Below are positions 1 to 9,411 of a DNA stretch of 64,000 nucleotides, one piece after another. The translations under genes were made by a program, and so were the position numbers. Positions within the stretch are counted from its first letter, which is position 1. Each line of letters begins with the position of its first letter. Location of the stretch: NCBI RefSeq assembly GCF_006965485.1, contig NZ_CP041360.1, positions 6,490,501-6,554,500 on the forward strand. Reading direction: 5' to 3'. This stretch comes from Spirosoma sp. KCTC 42546 (GTDB lineage Bacteria; Bacteroidota; Bacteroidia; Cytophagales; Spirosomataceae). The notes beneath the pieces are model-generated. The model was not told the DNA's origin and made no database searches. It saw only the letters and a program-made list of their open reading frames with translations.

Positions 1-1651
1 TATCAGCGCGTTGGGCATCATTCAGGTCGACCAGCCATTTTGTAAAAAAGGCCGAGATGTCGTTGTTGAAGGTGGCGGATTGAATATAAGCCTGTGCATC
101 GCCTGTCCAGCCGAGCCGTTCATCCCGCTGTGGGCAATCTGTAGGCACATCGAAATAGTTGGACCGTTGCGTCCAGACAATATTTTGGTAGAGTTTATTC
201 ACCAGTTTGTTATCTGTTTCGAAAGCACCGGTTTCGGGGGTGGCCGACGTTAACACGATACCCATTATCGCATCCAGGCTGGGGGCTGTTCTGAACCCGG
301 ATACTTCCACGTACTGAAACCCGTGATAGGTGAATTTAGGCGTCCAGGTTTCACCCTGTTTGGCTCCTTTCAGTATGTAGGTGTCGGTGGCTCTGGCTTT
401 CCGAAGGTTCTCCGTCATGATGTCTCCATTCGGGAATAACACCTCGCCAAACCGCAGTCGAATGGTATCGCCTTTGTTTCCTTTTACCTTAAGTTGTACG
501 ATGCCAGCAAAATTCTGGCCCAGGTCAAAAAGGTATTTTCCGCCTGATTTTGGCATAACGGATTTGGCTTTTAACGCCTGAAAAACCTGAATTGGATTAC
601 CAGGATAAGCGTCAAGCCGACGGTCTGCCTTATCGGGGAAAATGCGGCTCGTCTTCCAGTTCGAATCGTCAAATCCAGCTTTACTCCAATTGTCAAATTC
701 CAGATTGGCGTTATAGGTTTCGCCATTCAGGATATCCGCTTCAATGATCGGTCCGTGATTCGTTTTCCAGCTTTGGTCGGTCGCAATCGTTTGTTTTTCG
801 CCATTGGTATACTCAATGTCCAGTTGAGCTTTCAGCAGGGGAACAGTACCATAGAAATTTTTCACGACCGGGTTCCCCACCAGCAACGCATAACCCAGAT
901 AGCCAGCGTACCAGCCATCCGAAATAATGGCTCCAAAGGCATTTTCGCCCGCTTTTACGTCGGCCGTGACATCATACGTCTGGTAATAGACTCGCTTGGT
1001 ATAATCGGTCCAGCCGGGCGTAAAGTAGTCGTTTCCAATGCGCTTGCCGTTGATCTGAAATTCGTACAAACCTAAGGCCGTCACGTGCAATCTCGCTCGT
1101 TTAATGGGGCCTTTTAGTTTCGCTTCTTTCCTGAAAAAAGGGGCAGGTGGCAAGTGATAGGTTTTCCCTTTCCCCAAGGCAGTCAGGTCATTACCTATCC
1201 ATTCGGCCTGCCAGTCAGCTTTGTTCAGCAGACCCATTTCCCAGCTGGCGGTTGCACTCCATGGGCCAGGCTGGCCGCTTTTATCCCAACTCCGGACTTT
1301 CCAATAACACATTGTTCGAGAGGAAAGGGGCTTTCCGGCATAGTCGATTTGATTGGTGGCATTCCCAGGCACTTTCGCTGAATTCCACAGATCGGCCTTG
1401 TCGGAAGCCAGCAAGTTCGGTGATGACGCGACCATGATCTGATAGGCCGTTTGTCGTTGACCGCTTACAGTAGAGGTTAGCTCCCAGCTTAAACGTGGCT
1501 TCTGGGCGTCAGTTACTGGATTTACTTTATATTCCGTCCGCAGGTTAACTGGTTTTATATCCGCTGAACGGGCAATCGATTGGCAGCAGGTGATGAGCAT
1601 ACTAAAAATTACCAGTGACAGCACTTGGATGGCAAACGGACTAACTTTCAT
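1..1651 (-). CDS. alpha-L-rhamnosidase, GH78 family (3' end outside window)
   Basis: The gene runs off the left edge, leaving the first 550 residues, read from an ATG at 1651. It opens with a hydrophobic export signal (about residues 5-30) containing an LITC stretch, so it could be a lipoprotein. Residues 35-130 look like the fibronectin-type N-terminal domain of GH78 (KPVNLRTEYKVNP, then PRLSWEL). A Bac_rhamnosid_N-like module follows (RARLHVTALGLYEFQINGKR). Residues 505-518, DCPQRDERLGWTGD, carry the acidic catalytic cluster of the (alpha/alpha)6 barrel. Family members remove terminal alpha-L-rhamnose from glycans. It is divergent from the ECF sigma gene that probably controls the adjacent SusC/SusD locus, so it is probably that locus's glycosidase. 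The family call is firm; the natural glycan is unknown. Confidence 0.93.
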   Translation of the reverse strand, partial: MKVSPFAIQVLSLVIFSMLITCCQSIARSADIKPVNLRTEYKVNPVTDAQKPRLSWELTSTVSGQRQTAYQIMVASSPNLLASDKADLWNSAKVPGNATNQIDYAGKPLSSRTMCYWKVRSWDKSGQPGPWSATASWEMGLLNKADWQAEWIGNDLTALGKGKTYHLPPAPFFRKEAKLKGPIKRARLHVTALGLYEFQINGKRIGNDYFTPGWTDYTKRVYYQTYDVTADVKAGENAFGAIISDGWYAGYLGYALLVGNPVVKNFYGTVPLLKAQLDIEYTNGEKQTIATDQSWKTNHGPIIEADILNGETYNANLEFDNWSKAGFDDSNWKTSRIFPDKADRRLDAYPGNPIQVFQALKAKSVMPKSGGKYLFDLGQNFAGIVQLKVKGNKGDTIRLRFGEVLFPNGDIMTENLRKARATDTYILKGAKQGETWTPKFTYHGFQYVEVSGFRTAPSLDAIMGIVLTSATPETGAFETDNKLVNKLYQNIVWTQRSNYFDVPTDCPQRDERLGWTGDAQAYIQSATFNNDISAFFTKWLVDLNDAQRAD

Positions 1652-1779
1652 AGAGCAGGTAGTGATTTGAGTAGAAAGACCTTTTCCGGTAAAGTCTAAC
1701 GGGGCAATGCTCCACGAGCAGGCTATTTCAACATGTTGCTTAAACTTTTGTTACGTATCGTACTACGGTCCACGGTCCG

Positions 1780-1791
1780 GCAAACGTTTAC
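1780..1791. promoter_or_regulatory. Possible palindromic operator
   Basis: GCAAACGTTTAC contains the perfect 8-bp palindrome AAACGTTT with a central CG, the usual shape of a LacI-family operator. It lies in the 233-bp gap between the divergent rhamnosidase and sigma-factor genes. No LacI-type regulator is visible in the window, so this is only a candidate. Confidence 0.2.
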
Positions 1792-1884
1792 GATCAAGCC
1801 TGTTTTTTCAAGAAATACGTTATCCGATCAATATAAAAATATACTTGTGGTCTTTACCCATTCGTAAACTCATCGTCTAGTCCG

Positions 1885-2490
1885 TTGGATACGACAACTG
1901 GTTATCGGGATTTAGCTCCTCAGGAGCTGTGGCAACGCTTCAAAGCCGGCGACGAACGGGCTCTGGGAGAATTAGCGCGGAAGCACTACCCGAGCCTGTA
2001 TAACTATGGCCTTCGCTTGACTACGGATTCCGAACTGGTTTGGGACACGATTCAGGATCTGTTTCTGGAATTGTGGGACCGTCGGGAAGCGGTGGGTGAC
2101 GCTGTTTTCGTAAAAACCTACCTCTTAAAAGCCCTTCGCTACAAATTATTGAAAATTCGGGGGCATCATCCCTCCATTCATCTGGACGAGTCTGAACCGG
2201 CGCACATGCCATTTACGGGCTCAATCGAGGAAGAAATTATTGACAATGAGCTGCACTCGGAACAGGAACGCCTGTTACACCAGTTAATGGCAACCCTGAC
2301 CAAGCGCCAGCAGGAAGTGCTGTATCTGCGCTTCTACCAGAATTTAGATAACCACGAAATTGCCCAGATTATGGGCATGGAGCGACAAAGTGTGGCTAAT
2401 CTGCTGCACCGAACGTTCAAAGAACTCCGAAGCCAATGGTCGTCTGATTTGCTCCTTTACCTATTGGTCTTTGTTCTGCCGAAACGATAG
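1885..2490 (+). CDS. ECF-type RNA polymerase sigma factor
   Basis: A 201-residue sigma-70 family protein without regions 1 and 3. Region 2 covers about residues 25-95 (LGELARKHYPSLYNYGLRL, then TIQDLFLELWDRRE). Region 4 covers about 130-185 (LTKRQQEVLYLRFYQNL, then the helix-turn-helix HEIAQIMGMERQSVANLL). Such factors direct RNA polymerase to PUL promoters and are held by a FecR-type anti-sigma protein, which is the next gene 109 bp downstream. The only start giving an intact region 2 is a TTG at 1885; no in-frame ATG occurs before the interdomain linker. The C-terminus is hydrophobic (LLLYLLVFVLP), which is often seen in Bacteroidota members. Confidence 0.9.
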   Translation: MDTTTGYRDLAPQELWQRFKAGDERALGELARKHYPSLYNYGLRLTTDSELVWDTIQDLFLELWDRREAVGDAVFVKTYLLKALRYKLLKIRGHHPSIHLDESEPAHMPFTGSIEEEIIDNELHSEQERLLHQLMATLTKRQQEVLYLRFYQNLDNHEIAQIMGMERQSVANLLHRTFKELRSQWSSDLLLYLLVFVLPKR

Positions 2491-2599
2491 TTAGCAGAAA
2501 TTGCACTATAGGCGAAAAAATTTTTCCTTTTTTTTGAGTATTGCCAAACGAAGAATAGCACTATAAGAGTAAAGGTCCTCCTCTGCTAGTTGCTTCGTT

Positions 2600-3718
2600 A
2601 TGAATTACAGGATTTACAACGCCGAAGACTTTCTGTTCGACGAGTCATTTCGCCAGTGGGCAAGTGGAAGTTCTCCCCAGTCGGCTGCTTTTTGGGAGCA
2701 GTGGCTGATACAAAATCCAGATCGGGCGGAGGTGGTCAAACAGGCCCAGGAGCTTGTCCGTGCCCTGAATGAGCACTACCGTGATGACGCCACCGATGCC
2801 CGCTTTACCAGTGAGCTCAACCGGCTGATGCAACTGGCGGCCGAACATCGGGATGCCGAGCTGGAAACCCCAGTCATTCCCCTTCAGCAACAATCCTGGT
2901 GGCGATGGGCTGCGGCTGCGTCCATTATTCTGGTGGCAGGTCTGGGGATCTGGCTCTACAGGTATACAACTACCTCAACGTCAAGTCCCGAATCGTATGC
3001 TCACCTAACGAAGACGGCCTCCCTGCCACTTCAGGAAAAAGTCAATACCAGCAACCAGCCCATCAATGTCCTGCTCTGCGATGGAAGTCTTATTACGCTA
3101 CGGCCAAAGAGCCGGGTAAGTTATCCGAAACACTTCGCCAAGACCAGCCGGACAGTTTACCTGAACGGAGAAGCTTTCTTCGACGTGGCTAAAAATCCAG
3201 CAAAACCGTTCCTGATCTATGCGAACCAAACCGTAACCAAAGTATTGGGCACCAGCTTTTTGGTTCGGGCTTTTGAAGAAGAAAAGGCGGTAACAGTAAC
3301 GGTGCGAACCGGGCGTGTATCGGTGTACACGCGACAGGATTTTGAAAAAGCGCAGCAGTCAGGTTTGCGACGGATAGAGGGAATCATTCTGACGCCCAAC
3401 CAGCAAATGACGTATAATCTGGAGGAGAAACATCTACTGAAGGCACTGGTAGAGAAACCAACCGCACTCATGCCCGAAGCCGTCAGTCGCGAGCAGGTGT
3501 TTGAAGATGCTCCTGTTACAAAAGTCTTTGCCACCATTGAACGAACCTATGGTGTGAAATTAATTTACAATGAGGATGATCTGTCGGCTTGCCTGGTCAA
3601 TCTCACCTTTTTAAATGAAAATCTGCTGGAGCGGCTGGATATAATCTGCCAGACTATCGGGGCCTCGTATGAGGTACTGGATGGGCAGATCGTCATCAGC
3701 AGCAAAGGCTGCAAATAA
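2600..3718 (+). CDS. FecR-family anti-sigma factor
   Basis: A 372-residue inner-membrane regulator. A cytoplasmic segment of about 98 residues (sigma-binding) is followed by one transmembrane helix (about 99-120, WWRWAAAASIILVAGLGIWL). The periplasmic FecR domain spans about 145-250 (LLCDGSLITLRPKSRVSYP, LNGEAFFDVAKNPAKPF). A DUF4974 domain lies at about 300-367 (VFATIERTYGVKLIYNEDD). In the FecIRA scheme the STN domain of the outer-membrane transporter contacts the periplasmic part, releasing the sigma factor. Order here is sigma, FecR, then an STN-containing SusC, so one complete trans-envelope signalling chain is present. Confidence 0.93.
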   Translation: MNYRIYNAEDFLFDESFRQWASGSSPQSAAFWEQWLIQNPDRAEVVKQAQELVRALNEHYRDDATDARFTSELNRLMQLAAEHRDAELETPVIPLQQQSWWRWAAAASIILVAGLGIWLYRYTTTSTSSPESYAHLTKTASLPLQEKVNTSNQPINVLLCDGSLITLRPKSRVSYPKHFAKTSRTVYLNGEAFFDVAKNPAKPFLIYANQTVTKVLGTSFLVRAFEEEKAVTVTVRTGRVSVYTRQDFEKAQQSGLRRIEGIILTPNQQMTYNLEEKHLLKALVEKPTALMPEAVSREQVFEDAPVTKVFATIERTYGVKLIYNEDDLSACLVNLTFLNENLLERLDIICQTIGASYEVLDGQIVISSKGCK

Positions 3719-3732
3719 CCCATTGCCAAGAC

Positions 3733-3816
3733 AGTGAATAATGAATAATGTAAAATGAACAATGTAATTACCTCTTGGACTCACCATTATCCATTATCCA
3801 TTATCCATTATCCATT
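3733..3816. repeat. Word-repeat foldback after the FecR gene
   Basis: The left half is built from AATAATG-type words (3736-3769). The right half is four tandem copies of CCATTAT plus CCATTTAC (3784-3817). Their complements resemble each other (ATAATGG against AATAATG), giving an imperfect foldback starting 15 bp after the stop codon. It belongs to the architectural class described in the findings. Confidence 0.55.
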
Positions 3817-3881
3817 TACTTATTTAATTCCTAAGCCCACTTTTCTACCAATCGCCTATGCCACAATAAACCGCTTTTAAT

Positions 3882-3917
3882 AAAAAAAGTCAGTGATGAT
3901 TCCGGCATCACTGACTT
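3882..3917 (-). terminator. Intrinsic terminator in antisense orientation, in the susC leader
   Basis: A perfect 12-bp stem pairs AAGTCAGTGATG (3887-3898) with CATCACTGACTT (3906-3917) over a 7-nt loop. On the minus strand the stem is followed at once by seven T residues. On the plus strand no T-run follows. No annotated minus-strand gene ends here. It sits about 100 bp upstream of the susC start. Confidence 0.6.
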
Positions 3918-4010
3918 CACTCGCACCCTTGTTCGATACCCTCATCCAGGATGAGGCAGGGGGTTTTTTGTCCATTTCTAAATCCAAACAGTCAAAAAAC
4001 AAGTAAAAGT

Positions 4011-7000
4011 ATGAAAGAACTTCGACAACCGCTTAGCCTGTTGCGCAGCCTTATGAAATTTACTGTCTATCAGTTACTAGTGGTGGCTCTTGTAGCCGGT
4101 CTGGCAACCGCCCGACCGGTTGACGCGCAGAAAGTCATGGATCAGCGCATTACGCTCCGCGCCGATAACCTGACGTTAAAAACCGTCCTGAATCAACTGG
4201 GACGCCAGGCCGACGTACGCTTTGCCTACCGGTCAGCTTTGGTTCAGTTGAATGACCGGGTATCGCTGAGTGCAACGAACCAACCTTTGGTGGCTGTATT
4301 GGATAATCTATTAAGAGCCCACCAACTTACGTATCAGGTAAAAGGTCGGCAGATTATTCTCAATCAGGAACCCCCACCACCAATCATTGAATTACCTTAT
4401 AATACAGACCTAAACTCTACCGACCGGAATCTGTCAGGAACCGTTTCGGACGAAGGTGGAAACCGACTCCCCGGTGTGAGTATTGTGGTGAAAGGCACTA
4501 ACCGGGGTACCACCACCGATGCCAATGGCCAGTTCCGGATGACCTTACTCACGGGCGATGATGTACTGGTCTTCAGTTTTGTGGGCTACCTATCCCAGGA
4601 AATTACGGTAGGTAATCAGACCGCAGTCAATGTCAGTTTAGCCGTCGACACCAAAAACCTCAACGAGGTGGTGGTAGTTGGGTATGGTACGCAGAAACGG
4701 TCGGACCTAACCGGGTCTATTTCTTCCGTAAAAGCAGAAGAAGTGAAGAACCTGCCCGTTCGGAGTGTGAATGAAGCCTTACAGGGCCGGGCTGCGGGTG
4801 TTCAGGTAACCCGGAATGATGGCTCGCCCGGTGCCAGTTCCGATATTGTGATCCGGGGGGTTGGCTCCATTGGTGGCATGTCCCCGCTGTATATCGTCGA
4901 TGGCATCCGAATGTCGGCGGGCAACAACTTCAACCTTCAGGATGTCGAGTCCATTGAGATTCTGAAAGATGCCAGCGCTGCTGCCATTTACGGTGCCCAG
5001 GCTGCTGGTGGTGTTGTGCTCGTGACCACCAAGCGCGGAACCAGTGTCGATAAAATGAAGATCAACTTCAATGCCTATTATGGCGTTCGGCAGCCCCGTA
5101 ATCTGTATAAAATGCTGAATACGGCCGATTACATCACGGCAAAAAAAGCCTTTGGCGTGAACACAAGTGGCTGGGGCGACCCCAGCACATTACCCGATAA
5201 TGACTGGGCAAAGGACTTGTTCACCAACGGATCGGATCAGAGTTATTCCTTATCCTTATCAGGGGCTACAACTAAAACCAATTATTATGTTTCGGCCAAT
5301 TACCAGCGGGAAGGAGGCACCCTGATCGACAACTGGTTTGAGCGGTACGGAATTCGGTCGAATGCCGACTTCAGGATCAATAAGAAACTGAAAGTAGGCG
5401 AAACGCTCTATGCCTGGAAAACCGGAACCAATCCCGTTGTTACCAGTACGTTCCCCTTTCGTTCTGCGCCTGTTGTTCCTATCTACGATCCCACCAATTC
5501 GTTTGGGGGCTGGGCTAAAACAGGCACCTTTTTTACCGGTCCCAATCTCGTAGGGCAGGAATACCAGAACCACATGCAGAATGAAACCTACGCATTGGAA
5601 GGCAACCTGTATGCCGATTGGGAAATTCTGAAAGGGCTGAATCTTCGTTCCACCTTTGGGGCGTCAATCTATAACGTACACAACTACCGATTTACGGAAG
5701 CCTACGACTACGGTACCGTTGCCAATCGCAACGCCTTTTTGAGCCGGGACATCAACAGTCAGCAAAACCTGACGGCCAACTTTGTCCTGACGTACGCCAA
5801 AACCGTTGGTGAGCATGAGTTTAAGGTATTGGCAGGTTATGAAGCGTATAAATCCGATTTGAGTACGCTACATGCCGAAGCCCAGAGCTTCCCCTACGTT
5901 ACCTATAACCTGGCTCTGAGCAGCAACCCAAGCAGCTACGTAGCCGCCGGTGCCGAGTTACCTCAAACCCGGTTGCTTTCCCAATTTGGGCGGATCAACT
6001 ACACTTATGCCAACAAGTACCTGCTGACGGCCACCGTCCGTCGGGATGGTTCGGACCGATTCGGCCCAGCCAATAAATTCGGCGTTTTCCCGTCGGTGTC
6101 GGTCGGCTGGAAACTGAACGAGGAGGCCTTTATCCGGGATAATCTGACCTACGTTTCGAACCTGAAGCTCCGGGCCAGTTACGGAAAGCTGGGAAGCACC
6201 AGCAACATTCCCCAATATACATACCAGAATTCCTACGGCGGAACGGGTGGCACAACCAGCATGGGTCTGCCTGATGGTTCCCGTTTCAAAGGCTATGCCC
6301 TGACCGCTCAACTGGCGAATCAGGACATCAAATGGGAGTCTGTGCTTCAAACGGATATTGGTCTGGATATTGGCCTGTTGAATAACGCCCTGAATATTAC
6401 TGCCGACTGGTACAGCCGCCAGACAAACGACATGATTTACCAGGTTCCGGTTGCCATGTCGGCTGGTTTTGGTAGTACCACCGTGTTCACCAATATTGGG
6501 CAGATGAGTAATAAAGGGCTTGAGCTGGCGGTCGATTATCGGGGCAAAAAAGGTGCATTCACCTACGGCATTGCCGCCAATGCATCGTTTAACCGAAATC
6601 TGGTCAAGAAGCTGGATGGCACCAACAACAACCCGATCAACGACGGTCCCGCCGGCGATTACCTGGAAAGTGTTGTGTCTCGCACCCAGGCAGGACAGCC
6701 CTTGGGTCAGTTTTATGGTTACAAAACCGATGGAATTTTCCAGACCAATGCCGAGGTACAAGCCCTGAACCAAAAAGCGCAGGAAGCTGCGGCAGCAACG
6801 GGTGGCGCCACCACGGGCGTTTATTATCAGGCAGCTGCCACCGGAGCGGGCGACCTGAAATTCCAGGATTTGAATGGCGACGGCCGGATTACCTCCGCAG
6901 ATAAAACCTTCATTGGCAATCCCTGGCCCAAAATGACCTACGGGGTTACGCTGAACATGGCCTGGAAAGGACTGGATTTTTCGGCACTGTTTCAGGGCAT

Positions 7001-7472
7001 TGCGGGTGTGGATGTGTTCAATGCCAACAAATACTACACCTCGATTTTCGTGGGTGACTACAACACCACCCGCGACATTTTCAATACGTCTTACTTCAAT
7101 GGCAATGGGCTTACCAACCTGCCTCGCGTAGGGTACACGGATGCGTCGGGCAACTACGTTCGCGATCCGAATGCCAACTATACGCGCATTTCAGATTACG
7201 CCGTCGAAAACGGAGCCTTCCTCAAACTGCGTACCATTCAGATTGGGTACACGCTTCCGGCTTCGCTGATGAAACAGTGGAAAATGTCGGGCATTCGGGT
7301 GTATGCGCAAGGGCAAAACCTGCTGACATTCACCAAGTATTCAGGGCTTGACCCGGAAGTAGTAGGACGCAGCAGCGGCTCAAATGCAGCCTCTACCGGC
7401 CGGGGAATCGATACAATTTATTCCTATCCGCGCACGACGCTTATCTCCATGGGCATTGATGTGACTTTCTAA
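4011..7472 (+). CDS. SusC/RagA-type TonB-linked outer-membrane transporter with STN domain
   Basis: An 1153-residue TonB-dependent transporter. The start is placed at 4011 rather than an upstream in-frame ATG at 3951, because a signal peptide follows directly (MKFTVYQLLVVALVAGLATA, ending near a PVDAQ site). Domains in order: STN signalling domain (about 45-115, NLTLKTVLNQLGRQADVRFA), carboxypeptidase-regulatory-like beta domain (about 140-215, LPGVSIVVKGTNRGTTTDA), TonB-box-like link EVVVVGYGTQK, plug (about 230-340), then the 22-strand barrel. The STN domain marks it as the sensor for the ECF/FecR pair upstream. With SusD 41 bp downstream it would import oligosaccharides into the periplasm. 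Confidence 0.96.
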   Translation: MKELRQPLSLLRSLMKFTVYQLLVVALVAGLATARPVDAQKVMDQRITLRADNLTLKTVLNQLGRQADVRFAYRSALVQLNDRVSLSATNQPLVAVLDNLLRAHQLTYQVKGRQIILNQEPPPPIIELPYNTDLNSTDRNLSGTVSDEGGNRLPGVSIVVKGTNRGTTTDANGQFRMTLLTGDDVLVFSFVGYLSQEITVGNQTAVNVSLAVDTKNLNEVVVVGYGTQKRSDLTGSISSVKAEEVKNLPVRSVNEALQGRAAGVQVTRNDGSPGASSDIVIRGVGSIGGMSPLYIVDGIRMSAGNNFNLQDVESIEILKDASAAAIYGAQAAGGVVLVTTKRGTSVDKMKINFNAYYGVRQPRNLYKMLNTADYITAKKAFGVNTSGWGDPSTLPDNDWAKDLFTNGSDQSYSLSLSGATTKTNYYVSANYQREGGTLIDNWFERYGIRSNADFRINKKLKVGETLYAWKTGTNPVVTSTFPFRSAPVVPIYDPTNSFGGWAKTGTFFTGPNLVGQEYQNHMQNETYALEGNLYADWEILKGLNLRSTFGASIYNVHNYRFTEAYDYGTVANRNAFLSRDINSQQNLTANFVLTYAKTVGEHEFKVLAGYEAYKSDLSTLHAEAQSFPYVTYNLALSSNPSSYVAAGAELPQTRLLSQFGRINYTYANKYLLTATVRRDGSDRFGPANKFGVFPSVSVGWKLNEEAFIRDNLTYVSNLKLRASYGKLGSTSNIPQYTYQNSYGGTGGTTSMGLPDGSRFKGYALTAQLANQDIKWESVLQTDIGLDIGLLNNALNITADWYSRQTNDMIYQVPVAMSAGFGSTTVFTNIGQMSNKGLELAVDYRGKKGAFTYGIAANASFNRNLVKKLDGTNNNPINDGPAGDYLESVVSRTQAGQPLGQFYGYKTDGIFQTNAEVQALNQKAQEAAAATGGATTGVYYQAAATGAGDLKFQDLNGDGRITSADKTFIGNPWPKMTYGVTLNMAWKGLDFSALFQGIAGVDVFNANKYYTSIFVGDYNTTRDIFNTSYFNGNGLTNLPRVGYTDASGNYVRDPNANYTRISDYAVENGAFLKLRTIQIGYTLPASLMKQWKMSGIRVYAQGQNLLTFTKYSGLDPEVVGRSSGSNAASTGRGIDTIYSYPRTTLISMGIDVTF

Positions 7473-7513
7473 CCTCATTTACTGGCTTCAGTAATACAAA
7501 ACGATATTCGATC

Positions 7514-9244
7514 ATGAAAATAGTAGTCAAACTTTCCCTATTTGTCTTACTCCTGAGTCTGGCAGCCTGTAAAGAGAGTTTTGTGAATGTAGACAATCCC
7601 GGCGCTATTTCGACCGCCAGTTACCCCGGCACAATCGCTGACCTGGAACAACTCCTGGCAGGTGCTTATTCAACCCAACATGCCCCGAATTTATACGGGC
7701 ATAACATGCTGGCCAAAAACACCTACCTCTGGGACCATACTACAGATTTAAGCTGGCAGGGAACCACCACCTGGATTCAACTGGCGCAGAATAACTCGCA
7801 GGTCAATGATAGTTTCCTGCAAGGGACCTGGCAGGATTTATGGCGGGGTGTCCAACGCTGTAACACCTTGCTGGCGGGTATTGAAACCTTCAGTGCTAAA
7901 GCGAATGCTGCGGATGCAGCATCGGCAAACCTGATTAAGGGACAGACACTTTACCTGCGCGCCTGGTACTACTTCTATCTGACTTCTCAGTGGGGAGAAA
8001 GCTTCCTAGTTGATGGGCAGGGGGGCGATAAAATGGGCGTACCTATTATCACCAAAACGTCTAGTAGCCTCCCCGAAACACAGGTGGCACGGGCTACGGT
8101 CAAACAGTGCTGGGATTTCATTATCTCGGATCTGAAAGCCGCCGAAACGATATTAAACGGAAAAACCTGGACTGGCGCTACGGATAAATACAAAGTGGGC
8201 GGCTGGGGCGTAAAAGCGTTTCTGGGTAAAGTGTATGTGTACACGCAGGACTGGGCCAATGCGAAAACGTACCTGGCGGATGTAGTCACCAACAGCGGCA
8301 AGTCGCTGGTGCCGTTCGACACTTATAAAACCATGTTCAACGCCCAAAGTGAGTTCAACTCCGAATCATTGATTGAGCTTAATCTGAATATTGACATGAC
8401 CTACCGGGGTACAGACGATCGATCAATGGGGTCCAGTATCGGGATGGTGATTGCGCCAACCTTTGTTGGGCCAACGGGCGGACAGGCAGCATCGGCCTGG
8501 TCCAACGTGTTTCCACATGCCAAAAACATAGCCCGGTTTGGCTTTAATCTGGGGCATTATTTCCCGGCGGGAACCGCCACAGCCAACATCGCCAATGTCG
8601 ACAAGTCATACATCACGAAATCGGTGGCGGCCCGAACCAACAAAACCGTGGACCCTCGCTTGTGGGTGTCCTGCCTGCAACCCTACGTCGATTCAATGAT
8701 TGTACTCGGCGTTAAGCAGCCCATTTCGCACTATCTGGACATTTCGGAAATCGATATGGAAGCCTGGAGTTTCCGAAAATACATTAATCTGGCGGGTACA
8801 GAAGGCGAGGTAAACATGGCTAATGGCGACAACATTCTGTGGCTCAGGCTGGCGGACATCTACCTGCTCTACGCCGAAACCCTGACCCATACCGGCGACA
8901 ATGCCACCGCGCTGGAATATGTCAATAAAGTCCGACGGCGAGCGTATGGCTATGCCGTCAATACGGCTTCAGCAGTCGATTATAAAACCCTGACCGATCA
9001 GACCAGCGCACCCGACGCGGTGCTCAAAAACGACCCACTCAAGTATGAACGATGGGCCGAACTGTTTGGCGAAGGCCATTGGTGGTTCGATGTCTGTCGA
9101 TGGAAAATCGGCGATAAAGAAGCCGCCTATTACCAGCGGGTTCGTGGGGGTGCCATTCAATGGGAACCAACGGATTACGCCCAACCCATCCCGATCAATG
9201 AGATCACCTCAAACGTTAGTATGAAGCAAAATCCGGGTTATTAA
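7514..9244 (+). CDS. SusD/RagB-family glycan-binding lipoprotein
   Basis: A 576-residue surface lipoprotein with signal MKIVVKLSLFVLLLSLAAC, lipid-modified cysteine at about residue 19. The N-terminal helical region contains the RagB/SusD TPR-like motif (GQTLYLRAWYYFYLTSQWG). The C-terminal half has the family signature LRLADIYLLYAETL and the closing motif FGEGHWWFDVCRWK. The protein ends in KQNPGY, which is common in the family. SusD proteins form a lid on SusC and select the oligosaccharide. It is co-transcribed with the preceding SusC. Confidence 0.96.
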   Translation: MKIVVKLSLFVLLLSLAACKESFVNVDNPGAISTASYPGTIADLEQLLAGAYSTQHAPNLYGHNMLAKNTYLWDHTTDLSWQGTTTWIQLAQNNSQVNDSFLQGTWQDLWRGVQRCNTLLAGIETFSAKANAADAASANLIKGQTLYLRAWYYFYLTSQWGESFLVDGQGGDKMGVPIITKTSSSLPETQVARATVKQCWDFIISDLKAAETILNGKTWTGATDKYKVGGWGVKAFLGKVYVYTQDWANAKTYLADVVTNSGKSLVPFDTYKTMFNAQSEFNSESLIELNLNIDMTYRGTDDRSMGSSIGMVIAPTFVGPTGGQAASAWSNVFPHAKNIARFGFNLGHYFPAGTATANIANVDKSYITKSVAARTNKTVDPRLWVSCLQPYVDSMIVLGVKQPISHYLDISEIDMEAWSFRKYINLAGTEGEVNMANGDNILWLRLADIYLLYAETLTHTGDNATALEYVNKVRRRAYGYAVNTASAVDYKTLTDQTSAPDAVLKNDPLKYERWAELFGEGHWWFDVCRWKIGDKEAAYYQRVRGGAIQWEPTDYAQPIPINEITSNVSMKQNPGY

Positions 9245-9246
9245 GG

Positions 9247-9408
9247 TTGATTGTCATTTGGTGGTCATTGACAGTCATTGCTGGTCATTTGTAGTCATTG
9301 ACAGTCATTAATTGAGAATTTATCACCTGTCAGAATTTTACCGCAAATGACCACCAAGACAATCAATGACCACTAATGACAATCAAATGACCACTAATGA
9401 CTATACTC
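9247..9408. repeat. Long foldback of GTCATT words between susD and the next gene
   Basis: The left arm (about 9249-9313) repeats GGTCATT/AGTCATT words every 10-20 bp. The right arm (about 9346-9402) repeats the complement AATGACC/AATGACA. The pair forms a long imperfect hairpin with a loop of about 35 nt. It fills the whole gap from the susD stop codon to the next start at 9412. Confidence 0.6.
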
Positions 9409-9411
9409 CTT

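Noticed and set aside
3784..3817. Microsatellite-type CCATTAT repeat as an independent element
   Set aside because: Its complement matches the AATAATG words just upstream, so I treat it as one arm of the foldback at 3733.
5958..6773. 271-codon minus-strand frame inside the first susC
   Set aside because: Shadow of the susC coding frame; no recognisable domain and no promoter.
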